Shown piece by piece: positions 27,659 through 35,682 of a stretch of 64,000 nucleotides of DNA (the stretch's first letter is position 1; every line of letters begins with the position of its first letter). Source of the DNA: Actinomycetota bacterium (GTDB lineage: Bacteria > Actinomycetota > Actinomycetes > S36-B12 > GCA-2699445); assembly GCA_020438795.1 (NCBI GenBank), contig JAGQTY010000004.1, positions 21,941 through 85,940 of the forward strand, given 5' to 3'. The notes below the pieces were generated by a model, which was given only the letters and a program-made list of their open reading frames with translations, was not told the origin of the DNA and ran no database searches. A program made the translations under genes and the position numbers.

Positions 27659-28200
27659 GGCAGCACTCCGCAGTGGGCCAAGGCCATCTGCAGCAACTTG
27701 TCACGACCTCCGTCCATCTCCATCGTGATCTCGGGACTCATCGCCTCGGAGGGCGACAACCATGAGAGGTCCAGGGCCTCCTGGGACGGTTCGCAGTCGC
27801 CGTCGACCGGCACCACGAACGCCAGACTGACCGCATGCTGACGGGGATCGTGGAAGCCGGTCACGTCGGGATCCGGGAAGTACTCGACGACAGTGAACGG
27901 CGCGGGGCTGGCCGGGATCCTTGGCAGGGCCATGGGGCCGAGATCCTTCTCGAGGTGTCGCAGCAGTGCATCACGGATCCGTTCGCCCACATGCACCCGA
28001 CCGCTCACCATCGAACGCTTCAGCTGGCCCTCCTCGGTTCCCCGGAGCAGCAGGCCGACCTCGTCGACCTCTCCCATCGGATCGACACGGACGGGCAGCG
28101 CATCGATGTAGACGACCGGCAACTGCCCTCGCACCTGCTCGAGCTCGTGGCCGGCCAGCCAGCCCCCTTTAGCCTGGGTGATGTCGGTGATGTCGGCCAT
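27655..28200 (-). CDS. Nudix-fold protein with degenerate Nudix box (DUF4916-like)
   Basis: 181 residues. The region GRVHVGERIRDALLRHLEKD aligns with the Nudix box G-x5-E-x7-R-E-U-x-E-E-x-G, but the catalytic R-E-x-x-E-E is R-H-x-x-K-D, so ordinary diphosphate hydrolysis is doubtful. Resembles the actinobacterial DUF4916/Nudix-like family. It is first in a fully overlapping operon with pta and ackA, so a role as a nucleotide or acyl-ligand sensor acting on the acetyl-phosphate node is an attractive inference. ATG 28200 chosen; the 130-base gap upstream should hold the operon promoter. Confidence 0.75.
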   Translation of the reverse strand: MADITDITQAKGGWLAGHELEQVRGQLPVVYIDALPVRVDPMGEVDEVGLLLRGTEEGQLKRSMVSGRVHVGERIRDALLRHLEKDLGPMALPRIPASPAPFTVVEYFPDPDVTGFHDPRQHAVSLAFVVPVDGDCEPSQEALDLSWLSPSEAMSPEITMEMDGGRDKLLQMALAHCGVLP

Positions 28201-28330
28201 CGATCCTCCACGAACTCACCAAACGTCTGCCTCAAGCTTGCCTGGAACACCGTAACTTCGCTCCCTGAGCGAGCTGATGTCGGACATTGAGGACCAACGG
28301 CATGGAGCGAGCTGAGGAGTGGACCTTGCC

Positions 28331-29173
28331 TCAGGCAGTCACGTCCGCAAGGAATTCAGCAAGGACCTCGTTGAACAGGGTGGGATTCTCAACCATCGGG
28401 AAGTGGTTGCCCCCCTGCTCCTCCTCGAAGACGAACAAGCGCGATCCCGGCACCTGGTCACGCATCCATTCGTGGGAACGCCACGGATGGATACTGCCCC
28501 GCCCGGTGATGAACAGCACCGGGATATCGAGCAGCGGCAGTACGTCCCGGAAGTCCTGGCTGATGTTGTTGAAGAACAGCTTCGTGGCCGCCGGGCCAGG
28601 AATCCGCAGGCAGGACCGGATGAAGTCCTTGGTGGCGTCGTCGGCCTGTGGTGTGGTCATGTTGTCCACGATGTTCGTGAGCAGTTCGGAATTGTCCGGC
28701 TGGCTGAAACCCGCGGTGAGGGCGTGCAGCTCCCCCGGCTCGTAGACGGCACCGAGCTCCGCAGCCACGTCATCGGACCAGGCAGGATCGCGCAGGAGCA
28801 CTGCCGGCTCGTCGACCACCACCAGGCTGTTCAGGCGCTCGGTCCCGTACAGACTGACGTAGTTGTAGACCATGGCCGCACCGAGGGAGTGTGCCACCAG
28901 ATTCACCTCGTGCAGGTCCAGTGCCTCCAGCAGATCGCGGAGGTCCTTCGCGAACCGGGACACCCGATACCCATGTGACACAGGCTCGGAGTCACCATGA
29001 CCCCGCTTGTCCAGGGAGATCACGTCGAAGGATGTGGCGAAGTGGTCCAGTTGCCGGGTGAACAGCTCGGCACTGAACCCCGCGCCCGGCAGGAACAGGA
29101 CGGTGGGTCCAGCCCCACCGCGCAGATAGTGCAGCGTCGCCCTGTCACTGGCTCTGAAGGTGTGGTCTCTCAT
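28331..29173 (-). CDS. Alpha/beta-fold hydrolase
   Basis: 280 residues. Oxyanion segment LPGAGFSAE, nucleophile elbow VAHSLGAAM (Ser near 110) and catalytic His in GGNHFPM (near 262) are clear. The acid expected after strand 7 is absent from FITGRGSIHPW, where G-x-x-D would be usual, so an acid after strand 6 may serve instead. No signal peptide. Resembles esterases, haloperoxidases and epoxide-hydrolase-like enzymes; substrate unknown. It lies downstream of, and co-oriented with, the cNMP/acyltransferase gene (60 bases). Confidence 0.85.
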   Translation of the reverse strand: MRDHTFRASDRATLHYLRGGAGPTVLFLPGAGFSAELFTRQLDHFATSFDVISLDKRGHGDSEPVSHGYRVSRFAKDLRDLLEALDLHEVNLVAHSLGAAMVYNYVSLYGTERLNSLVVVDEPAVLLRDPAWSDDVAAELGAVYEPGELHALTAGFSQPDNSELLTNIVDNMTTPQADDATKDFIRSCLRIPGPAATKLFFNNISQDFRDVLPLLDIPVLFITGRGSIHPWRSHEWMRDQVPGSRLFVFEEEQGGNHFPMVENPTLFNEVLAEFLADVTA

Positions 29174-29233
29174 GGGTCTGAACCTACGCAGTGACCGACC
29201 CGGAGGCGCGGTCGATGATTCGGATGGCGGTGT

Positions 29234-31231
29234 TCACGAACGCATGAGGGCGAGGTCTGCGGCCAGACGCCGAGCGTCATCGACGTACTGCGCGAAGGTG
29301 CTCTGGTAGTGAGACAGCCACTCGTACATGGCCTCATCGGGCGCGTGCGGGTCCACGAACTCGGACATCCGGAACGGCTCGTGGATGACGGCCGCCAGTG
29401 GCGCCCTGGTGAGTTGCTTGTCGAAGTTGGCGACGGTGACCGGGACGATGTACGGCTCGGGCCGGGCGAATCTGGCGAGCCTGAACGCACCCACCTTGAG
29501 CGCGAGCGGCGACTCCTCAGTGCTGGTCACCTCCCCCTCCGGCGCGATCACGATATCCCTGCCCGCCGACAGATGCCCGCTCGCCTCGTCGAGGAACTCC
29601 TGGCGGCGCTGGCGTGCATCCTCACCCTCGGCGATGCTGACGGGGTCCAGGTGGGCACGGTAGACGCAGATGTAGCCGAGTCGGTCGTAGTACATCTGAT
29701 AGCCGTACTCGGTGGGCCCGGATTTCCTGATGACCCGGATGGGCGGAGCACCGTAGCGCCGGTAGACGATCAGGCACGAGACGAAGTTCGTGTCCATGGT
29801 GAGATGCAGCCCGTTCGGCAGCACGTTGCGCTCGTCCGGGGTGAGATGGTTCATGATGAAGATGTTCCCGGATTCCTTCGGCAGCAGGTCCCAGCCATCG
29901 ATCCGGTACTGAGTGCCTTCGAAGAGCTTCTCGAACTCCTGGCAGCACCGCTTGCCCACCAGCATCGGCGGAGTCTCACTGTCCGCCTGGGCCACGTGCT
30001 GGTATATCAACTGCAGCCGCTGGTAGATCCCGATCTCCTTTCGGATGTTCTCCATCAGGTCGAGGCAGGCATCGGCCAGCGTACGCTCGAGGTCGCTGCC
30101 GTGGACCGAAAGTACCTCCATCGCGGCGAATGCATCGGGGATGGTGACCCGGTTCTGCAGATACACGGGCAGCTTGTGCAACGGGGAGGTGACCGAGAGT
30201 TCCTCGGCATGCTGGTCGATCAGCGCCTTGATCGCGACCACCTCATCCTGATACCGGCGCGAGATCAGCCACGTGCGAGCCTCCCGGAGCCGGTTGCCCA
30301 GCACCGCCAGGATGCTACGCAGGATTCTGGCGGCAAAACGTGGGTCCTGCTTGCCGCGAGCGCTGAGGACCTCCCAGCTGAGCCGCAGTACCCGCACGCG
30401 CGACAACGCCACCACGTTGCTGCGGTACCGGTAGGGGGGCACGAGACAGGACCAGCCCACTACCCGACCCGGCTCCCCTATGGTCTGGCTGCTCCAGCCA
30501 GTGCCGGGAGCCGGAGCACCCTCCACTGCTTCGGCGACCACCTGCAGCACGCCCTCACTCAGGATCCAGAGATGATCGGCGGCCTGTCTCTTGTGGATGA
30601 CGAAGTCCTCCGGTTCGAAATCGAAGACCTCGCACTCATCGAGCAGGTCTCGCAGTTCAGCCTCGGAGAACGCATCGAAGAAGGGAGCTCCCAGCAGCGC
30701 GGCCGCGTCCTGGTTGTCAGGGCCTTTCGCGCTGCGACGACCCGCCTGATAGGACGAGAAGGTGAGCTCATCACTGTCCGGGGCCCAGCCCTGTTCCGTG
30801 TGCTGCAGGCGCTGCGCCACCACGATGGCCACCTGCTCCAGGACCCGCGGTTCGAGGGCTGGATCCTTGGTGAAGATGAGCTCGAAGACCTCAGCCGGTA
30901 TCACGTAGAGCTCGCATTCGGTCTCTGCGCGCAGCGTGGTGGTGTATCGGTACGGCGGGCGCAGGATCGACCAGCCCAGGACTGGGTCAGTCGGGTCGAG
31001 TGTCTCAACGATGAGGTCCCTGCCTGTGTCCACTGTGAGCAGCACCTGCACACGCCCGGAGCGCAGCACGAACAACCTGTCCGCCTTCGCGTGGGCGGAC
31101 ACGACCACCTCTCCGGGCGCCAGTCGCGATTCGGTCGTCGACAGGGCGAGCAGTTCCAGAGCCCATTGCGGCAGCACTCGGAAGAATCCGATGTCCTTCA
31201 ACGTGTCTTGCACGTCCTGGGCCCGTACCAT
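29234..31231 (-). CDS. Fusion of two cyclic-nucleotide-binding domains and a PlsC-type acyltransferase
   Basis: 665 residues. Domain 1 (about 10-150) and domain 2 (about 170-320) both have the CAP-effector jelly-roll pattern, including near-duplicate PPYRYTTTLRA and PPYRYRSNVVA strands. A helical linker (about 330-430) leads to a lysophospholipid-acyltransferase-like domain (about 440-640) with IFIMNHLTPDERN at the catalytic-His site and IVIAPEGEVTS at the substrate-binding EGT-like site. The His-Asp spacing is H-x3-D (then Glu at x4) rather than the standard H-x4-D. No membrane helix is obvious. Suggests an acyltransferase switched by cyclic nucleotide or another small ligand, acting on membrane lipid or protein. 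Activity unproven. Confidence 0.82.
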   Translation of the reverse strand: MVRAQDVQDTLKDIGFFRVLPQWALELLALSTTESRLAPGEVVVSAHAKADRLFVLRSGRVQVLLTVDTGRDLIVETLDPTDPVLGWSILRPPYRYTTTLRAETECELYVIPAEVFELIFTKDPALEPRVLEQVAIVVAQRLQHTEQGWAPDSDELTFSSYQAGRRSAKGPDNQDAAALLGAPFFDAFSEAELRDLLDECEVFDFEPEDFVIHKRQAADHLWILSEGVLQVVAEAVEGAPAPGTGWSSQTIGEPGRVVGWSCLVPPYRYRSNVVALSRVRVLRLSWEVLSARGKQDPRFAARILRSILAVLGNRLREARTWLISRRYQDEVVAIKALIDQHAEELSVTSPLHKLPVYLQNRVTIPDAFAAMEVLSVHGSDLERTLADACLDLMENIRKEIGIYQRLQLIYQHVAQADSETPPMLVGKRCCQEFEKLFEGTQYRIDGWDLLPKESGNIFIMNHLTPDERNVLPNGLHLTMDTNFVSCLIVYRRYGAPPIRVIRKSGPTEYGYQMYYDRLGYICVYRAHLDPVSIAEGEDARQRRQEFLDEASGHLSAGRDIVIAPEGEVTSTEESPLALKVGAFRLARFARPEPYIVPVTVANFDKQLTRAPLAAVIHEPFRMSEFVDPHAPDEAMYEWLSHYQSTFAQYVDDARRLAADLALMRS

Positions 31232-31307
31232 GATTCATGCCTACTCGATGGGCCGTGCGAGGTCAATCAGCGACCGGCCGCGCGGGACAACCTGGGGGTG
31301 AAACTCA

Positions 31308-32258
31308 GTGCGCCGCTACGTGAAGCCGGGCCACCGGCGTCCGCCCGACTTCTGGCGGTTCTGGGCGGAGACTGCCGCGATCCTGGACAAGACCCCCGCG
31401 GACACACACCTGGTCGAGCGGCCCGAATGGTCCACATCGGAGTACCGCGGCTACTCGGTGACGTTCACGTCCTACGGCGGCGCTCGCATCACCGGGTACG
31501 CACTGCTGCACGAACGAGCCCGCCACCTGATTGTGCACAGTCACGGCTACGGCAGTCGCTGCGAACCCCGCCACAACTGGGCCTCGGCGGGCGTGAACGT
31601 GCTGGGCGTCGACATCCGGGGTTTCGGCTGGTCCGCCGAGGCACTGGCAGAGCCCTCCAGGCACGGCTACGTGCTCACCGGCATCGAGAGCCCAGAGACC
31701 TCAGTACTGCGCGGAGCGGTGTGCGACTACGTGAGGGCGACCGAGGTCGCTGCCTCGATCTGCCCGCGCCCACCCTCCCGGACGGTCGCGCACGGGATCA
31801 GCTTCGCCGGGGGGCTCGCGCTCATGGCTCAGGGTCTCGCCGGTCGCGCGGATGTGCTGTGCGTGGGGGTTCCGACCTTCGGCTGGGCCGACGGCCGGCA
31901 CTTCTTCGTGAAGGCGGGCTCGGGCGCAGAGATCAGTCAGTATCTGAGCCGACGGGCCGACATGGCCGAGGACGTGGCTCTCGTGCTCCGGTACTTCGAC
32001 TCCACGGCGTTCGCCGAACGGGTCACAGCACCAGCCCTGGTGGGTGTGGGGCTGCAGGACGACGTGGTGCCCGCCGCCACTGTCTACGCGATAGCCAACC
32101 ATCTGCGCGGCCCCCACGAGGTGATGGAGTTCCCGATCAGTCATTCCGACCACCCGGATGAGGACCTGTGGCAGGCTTTCGACGACCGGTGCCTCTCGAT
32201 CGCGCTGAGCGGACTCGATCACAAGTTCGGCGAGCACAAGCGTCTGCCGGGCGGCTGA
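31308..32258 (+). CDS. AXE1-like (acetylxylan esterase family) alpha/beta hydrolase
   Basis: 316 residues. The family pattern includes SHGYGSRCEPRHNWAS (oxyanion side), DIRGFGWS, nucleophile motif HGISFAGGLAL (Ser near 164), acid in GLQDDVVPAATVY (Asp near 248) and terminal His in ISHSDHP. AXE1/cephalosporin-C deacetylases remove O-acetyl groups from small sugars and related esters. No signal peptide, so cytoplasmic. GTG start with GGGGGTG nine bases upstream. It diverges from the cNMP-acyltransferase gene (76 bases), a pairing of acyl transfer and deacylation that may be functional or chance. Confidence 0.85.
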   Translation: MRRYVKPGHRRPPDFWRFWAETAAILDKTPADTHLVERPEWSTSEYRGYSVTFTSYGGARITGYALLHERARHLIVHSHGYGSRCEPRHNWASAGVNVLGVDIRGFGWSAEALAEPSRHGYVLTGIESPETSVLRGAVCDYVRATEVAASICPRPPSRTVAHGISFAGGLALMAQGLAGRADVLCVGVPTFGWADGRHFFVKAGSGAEISQYLSRRADMAEDVALVLRYFDSTAFAERVTAPALVGVGLQDDVVPAATVYAIANHLRGPHEVMEFPISHSDHPDEDLWQAFDDRCLSIALSGLDHKFGEHKRLPGG

Positions 32259-32286
32259 ACCGGCCAACGTCTGCCGGACCAACTGC

Positions 32287-33138
32287 TCACACAGGCTGGC
32301 CGGGGCGCAGAGCATAGGCCGCAACGGCCACGGCGGCCGCGACGTTCAGTGAGTCCACGCCGCCTCCCATGGGGATCCGGACCCCTGTCGCCTGCGATCG
32401 GACCGCCGAGGACAGTCCTGGGCCTTCGCTGCCGACGATCACGGCCACGCGCTCATCCCCAAGTACGTGGACGCCGTCCAGAGCCGCGGCCGCCGGGTCC
32501 GGTGTCAGCGCCAGCAGTCGCCAGCCCGAGAACAGGCGCGGGTACTCGTGATCCGGCACTCTGGCCCACGGGACCTGGAACACCGTTCCCATGGACACCC
32601 GTACAGCGCGCCGGTAGAGCGGGTCCGCGCAATTGTCGGTGAGCAGCACCGCGTCCATCCCCAGCGCGGCGGCAGAGCGGAAGGCCGCTCCGACGTTCGT
32701 GTGGTCCACGAGTCCGTCGAGGACGACGACGCGGCGAGCCGGTGCCAGCACGTCGGCGGGCTGCGCCTCCTGCGGCCGCTGCATGGCCGCAAGCAGGCCT
32801 CGGTGAACGCGGTAGCCCGTGATCTGCTCGAGGACAGCGGGCTCCGCGGTGTAGACGGGGACTTCACTGGGCAGCGCCAACCGGGTCACCTCGGGCAGCC
32901 ACTTGGGCTGACAGAGCACGGACCGGACCTCACAGCCGGCGGCCATGGCCCGCGCGATCACCTTCAGGGACTCCGCCATGAAAAGGCCTCGTTCGGGCTC
33001 CTGCCGACGCCGTAGCGCAACATCGGTCAGGCGGATGTAGTCGCCGATCCTGGGGTCCGAGGAGTCGTGGACCAGCTTCACTTCGCGCAGGTCCTCAGGG
33101 AGGTCGCCCGTCGCGGAGGACGAATCAGCAAGGGCCAT
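32287..33138 (-). CDS. SpoU/TrmH-family RNA 2'-O-methyltransferase
   Basis: 283 residues. N-terminal substrate-binding domain (about 20-110) and a C-terminal SPOUT knot with motif 1 LVDHTNVGAAFRSAAALGMD, motif 2 IVGSEGPGL and motif 3 IPMGGGVDSLNVAAAVAVAAY. Methylates a ribose 2'-hydroxyl in tRNA or rRNA using SAM; the exact site cannot be assigned. Independent of its neighbours; 28 bases from the convergent AXE1 gene. Confidence 0.92.
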   Translation of the reverse strand: MALADSSSATGDLPEDLREVKLVHDSSDPRIGDYIRLTDVALRRRQEPERGLFMAESLKVIARAMAAGCEVRSVLCQPKWLPEVTRLALPSEVPVYTAEPAVLEQITGYRVHRGLLAAMQRPQEAQPADVLAPARRVVVLDGLVDHTNVGAAFRSAAALGMDAVLLTDNCADPLYRRAVRVSMGTVFQVPWARVPDHEYPRLFSGWRLLALTPDPAAAALDGVHVLGDERVAVIVGSEGPGLSSAVRSQATGVRIPMGGGVDSLNVAAAVAVAAYALRPGQPV

Positions 33139-33148
33139 CGACGCGGAT

Positions 33149-34030
33149 TCAGTCGGCCTGATCAGCGCCGCGGCCGAAGGCCGAACCGAGGGAGTCCATG
33201 ACCTTGGACAGCTCCGCGGGGACCACCCACACCTTGTTGGCGTTGCCGTTGGCGATCGTGGGCAGGGACTCCACGTACTGCCAGGCGAGCACCTTCTCCG
33301 TGACGTTGCTGGCGTTGATCGAGTCCACGACCCGCTGGATCGCCTCAGCCTCGCCCTCGGCCTTGAGAATGGCTGCCTGCTTCTGCCCCTCGGCTGTCAG
33401 CACCGCCGACTCCTTGTAGCCCTGCGCATTGAGGATCGCCGACTGCTTCTGGCCCTCGGCATTCAGGATGGCGGCTCGCTTGTCGCGCTCTGCGCGCATC
33501 TGCTTCTCCATGGAGTCCTGCACACTGGGCGGCGGCTCGATCGACTTGAGCTCGACGCGGTTGACGCGGATGCCCCACTTGCCGGTGGCCTGATCCAGCA
33601 CGCCACGCAGCGCGAGGTTGATCTCCTCACGCGACGTGAGTGTCTGCTCCAGGTCCATGCCGCCGACCACGTTGCGCAGCGTCGTGACGGTCAACTGCTC
33701 GACGCCGTGGATGTAGTTCTCGATCTCGTATGTCGCAGCCTTCGGGTCGGTGACCTGGAAGTAGATCACCGAATCGATCTCCACCACCAGGTTGTCCTCG
33801 GTGATCACCGGCTGGGGCGGGAAGCTCACGACCTGTTCGCGCAGATCGATCAGCGGCTGTACCCGGTCGATGAAGGGGATCACGATACTCAATCCCGCGT
33901 TCAGGGTCCGCGAGTAGCGTCCCAGCCGTTCGACGATCCCGGCGCGCGCCTGTGGCACGATCCGGATCGTCTTGACCAGAATGATGATCACCAGGATCGC
34001 CAGCAGGCCGCCGATTATCAGAGCTTCCAT
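33149..34030 (-). CDS. SPFH/Band-7 membrane protein (stomatin-like)
   Basis: 293 residues. An N-terminal membrane anchor (about 3-22) is followed by the SPFH domain (ARAGIVERLGRYSRTLNAGL, with IPFIDRVQPLIDLREQVV) and a helical region with four 11-residue units of the type AAILNAEGQKQ, ending in a short conserved C-terminus. Scaffold protein of membrane microdomains, often associated with membrane proteases. It sits 21 bases downstream of an NfeD-like gene, the standard partnership. Confidence 0.94.
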   Translation of the reverse strand: MEALIIGGLLAILVIIILVKTIRIVPQARAGIVERLGRYSRTLNAGLSIVIPFIDRVQPLIDLREQVVSFPPQPVITEDNLVVEIDSVIYFQVTDPKAATYEIENYIHGVEQLTVTTLRNVVGGMDLEQTLTSREEINLALRGVLDQATGKWGIRVNRVELKSIEPPPSVQDSMEKQMRAERDKRAAILNAEGQKQSAILNAQGYKESAVLTAEGQKQAAILKAEGEAEAIQRVVDSINASNVTEKVLAWQYVESLPTIANGNANKVWVVPAELSKVMDSLGSAFGRGADQAD

Positions 34031-34051
34031 GTCTTCCCCTCAGCCGATGGG

Positions 34052-34477
34052 TCAGGCCACCAGTGCGGTGGCACCTTTGATCTCAAGAACGCGGACTCGG
34101 TCCCCCACGGCGAATGACGACTCACCGTCGAAGGGCTTGGCAGACCAGATCTCGCCAGCGAGTTCCACCCTGCCGTCCTCGGGCGTCACCGCTGCCGTGA
34201 CCTTGGCCTCCGCGCCGATCAGCGCGGCCGTTCCCGAGCGCATCTCGATCGGTGTTCGCAAGTGCCGACGGGCGGCTGGACGCACGAACAGCAACATGGC
34301 GGCGCTGGTCCCCGCGAACACCAGCCAGGGCACAAGTGTGGAGTCGGTGAAGCCGGCGGTGACGGCTCCGGCGATGGCTCCGACTCCCACCATGCCGGCG
34401 ACCAGCGTCCCGCCGGTGACGACCTCGATGATCCCGAAGATGAGGGCTGCGATCAGCCAGTACACCCAGGGATCCAC
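34052..34477 (-). CDS. NfeD-like membrane protein (short form)
   Basis: 141 residues. Two or three N-terminal transmembrane helices (about 5-70, MDPWVYWLIAALIFGIIEVV) and a C-terminal OB-fold soluble domain (about 80-141, EAKVTAAVTPEDGRVELAGE) characteristic of NfeD. It partners the SPFH protein encoded next downstream; together they organise membrane domains or protein quality control. Short NfeD proteins lack the ClpP-type protease part found in long forms. Confidence 0.92.
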   Translation of the reverse strand: MDPWVYWLIAALIFGIIEVVTGGTLVAGMVGVGAIAGAVTAGFTDSTLVPWLVFAGTSAAMLLFVRPAARRHLRTPIEMRSGTAALIGAEAKVTAAVTPEDGRVELAGEIWSAKPFDGESSFAVGDRVRVLEIKGATALVA

Positions 34478-34601
34478 ACATTCAGTCTACGTGCTGGGAT
34501 CGGTTCAGCTCCAACTCCTGCGGCGCCTGCGTCCGGGGACCGCCACACATGCACCGCGGACCTGCGCACAGAACTGCGGACCGGGGTAGCACAATGGTGG
34601 G

Positions 34602-34880
34602 ATGCTGCCACCGGAGATGATCGACGCGCAGTCCCGGAGGGTGATCGTGCGCAGGGGCGCCAACCTCAACGTGATCACCGAGGGCGTGATCCGGGTGACG
34701 AGCAGTGACCCTGCCGTTCTGCGTGTGTCGCAGCCGTACACTGATGGCAGCGCCCGGTTCAACGCGGGTGGCAGGGCTGTCGCGTCGGGTGAGGCGACGC
34801 TGTGTGTCTTCGGGAGCGATGACCAGGAACTCTACCGCGTCGACGTGATTGTGGGCGATCACCGCACAGGAGCGGACTGA
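34602..34880 (+). CDS. Small beta-rich protein of unknown function, 92 aa
   Basis: Begins MLPPEMIDAQSRRVIVRRGA at ATG 34602 with GGTGGG upstream. The pattern G-x-x-x-x-V-x-x-x-G-V-I-R-V, then SSDPAVLRVSQPYTDGS and a closing YRVDVIVGD strand, recalls the N-terminal beta domain of type II/III secretins and CpaC-like pilus proteins (PF13629-like), but there is no signal peptide and no secretin domain. Only six bases separate it from the GluRS-like gene, so the two are co-transcribed. Family assignment is weak. Confidence 0.65.
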   Translation: MLPPEMIDAQSRRVIVRRGANLNVITEGVIRVTSSDPAVLRVSQPYTDGSARFNAGGRAVASGEATLCVFGSDDQELYRVDVIVGDHRTGAD

Positions 34881-34886
34881 GTCGTC

Positions 34887-35678
34887 ATGCTCCGCACTCG
34901 GATCGCTCCCACTCCAAGTGGCTACTTGCACATCGGCAACATGGTGAACTTCGTCCTGACCGCCCGGCTCGCCACCGAGCACGGTGGCCGGCTGCAGTTG
35001 CGGATCGATGACTATGACTCGACGCGGGTCCGGGCCGAGTATGTCGAGGACATCTTCGCCACCTGCCAGTGGCTGGGCATCTCATTCGACACCGGGCCGA
35101 GTGGGGTCTCGGAGTTCGAGCGATCATACTCGCTGCCCCACCGCATCGAACGACATCGGGAGGCGCTGAGGGACCTGGCACCGATCGGATACACCTGCGA
35201 CTGTTCCCGCGCCGCCATTGCTGCCGGCACGGTCCCCAGCGCCTGCATCCCGCGGGAACTGCCCCTGAGCGACCCCGGTGTCGCCCTGCGGGTGCGCGCC
35301 CCGGCGCTGAGCGTGGAACTGGGCTCACACACGGTCGATCTCGCCGACCTCGGGGACTTCGTCGCCTGGCGCAGTGATGGTCTGCCCTCCTACCAGCTCG
35401 GCAGCCTCGTCGACGACCGGGACTCCGGCACGAACCTGCTGGTCCGCGGCGTTGACCTGCTGCAGTCCAGTGCTGCACAGCTGTACCTCGCCCGCTACAT
35501 CCAGGCCCCAGCGTTCAGCCAGGCCCGGTTCTGGCACCACCCACTGCTCACCGATGACAGCGGGGTCAAACTCTCCAAGAGCGCCGGCAGCCAGTCGCAG
35601 CCCGCGCGCATGCTCGCATCAAGGCACGAGGTCCATGTTCTGGCCGACCGGATGTGGCACGATCTCGGGACCCTGTGA
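34887..35678 (+). CDS. Truncated glutamyl-tRNA synthetase paralogue (GluQ-RS-like)
   Basis: 263 residues, only the catalytic Rossmann domain; the anticodon-binding part of GluRS is absent. HIGH-type motif APTPSGYLHIGN (7-18), KMSKS-type VKLSKSAGS near 229-237, and a CxC plus later Cys (YTCDCS, SACIP) that could form the zinc site of GluQ-RS. The amino-acid-binding motif is RIDDYDSTR (39-47) where GluRS/GluQ-RS normally have R-x-E-D-x-D-x-x-R. This Glu-to-Asp change may alter specificity. GluQ-RS glutamylates queuosine in tRNA-Asp; whether this protein does is open. Confidence 0.85.
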   Translation: MLRTRIAPTPSGYLHIGNMVNFVLTARLATEHGGRLQLRIDDYDSTRVRAEYVEDIFATCQWLGISFDTGPSGVSEFERSYSLPHRIERHREALRDLAPIGYTCDCSRAAIAAGTVPSACIPRELPLSDPGVALRVRAPALSVELGSHTVDLADLGDFVAWRSDGLPSYQLGSLVDDRDSGTNLLVRGVDLLQSSAAQLYLARYIQAPAFSQARFWHHPLLTDDSGVKLSKSAGSQSQPARMLASRHEVHVLADRMWHDLGTL

Positions 35679-35682
35679 CCGC

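Noticed and set aside
29309..32161. 950-codon open frame on the plus strand
   Set aside because: It lies antisense to the cNMP-acyltransferase gene and, in another frame, over the AXE1-like gene; its composition (His/Arg/Gly/Pro-rich, no domain) is that of a high-GC shadow frame.
33360..33500. Repetitive 33-bp periodicity in the SPFH gene
   Set aside because: It encodes the normal 11-residue helix repeats of SPFH proteins; no sign of a CRISPR or satellite array.
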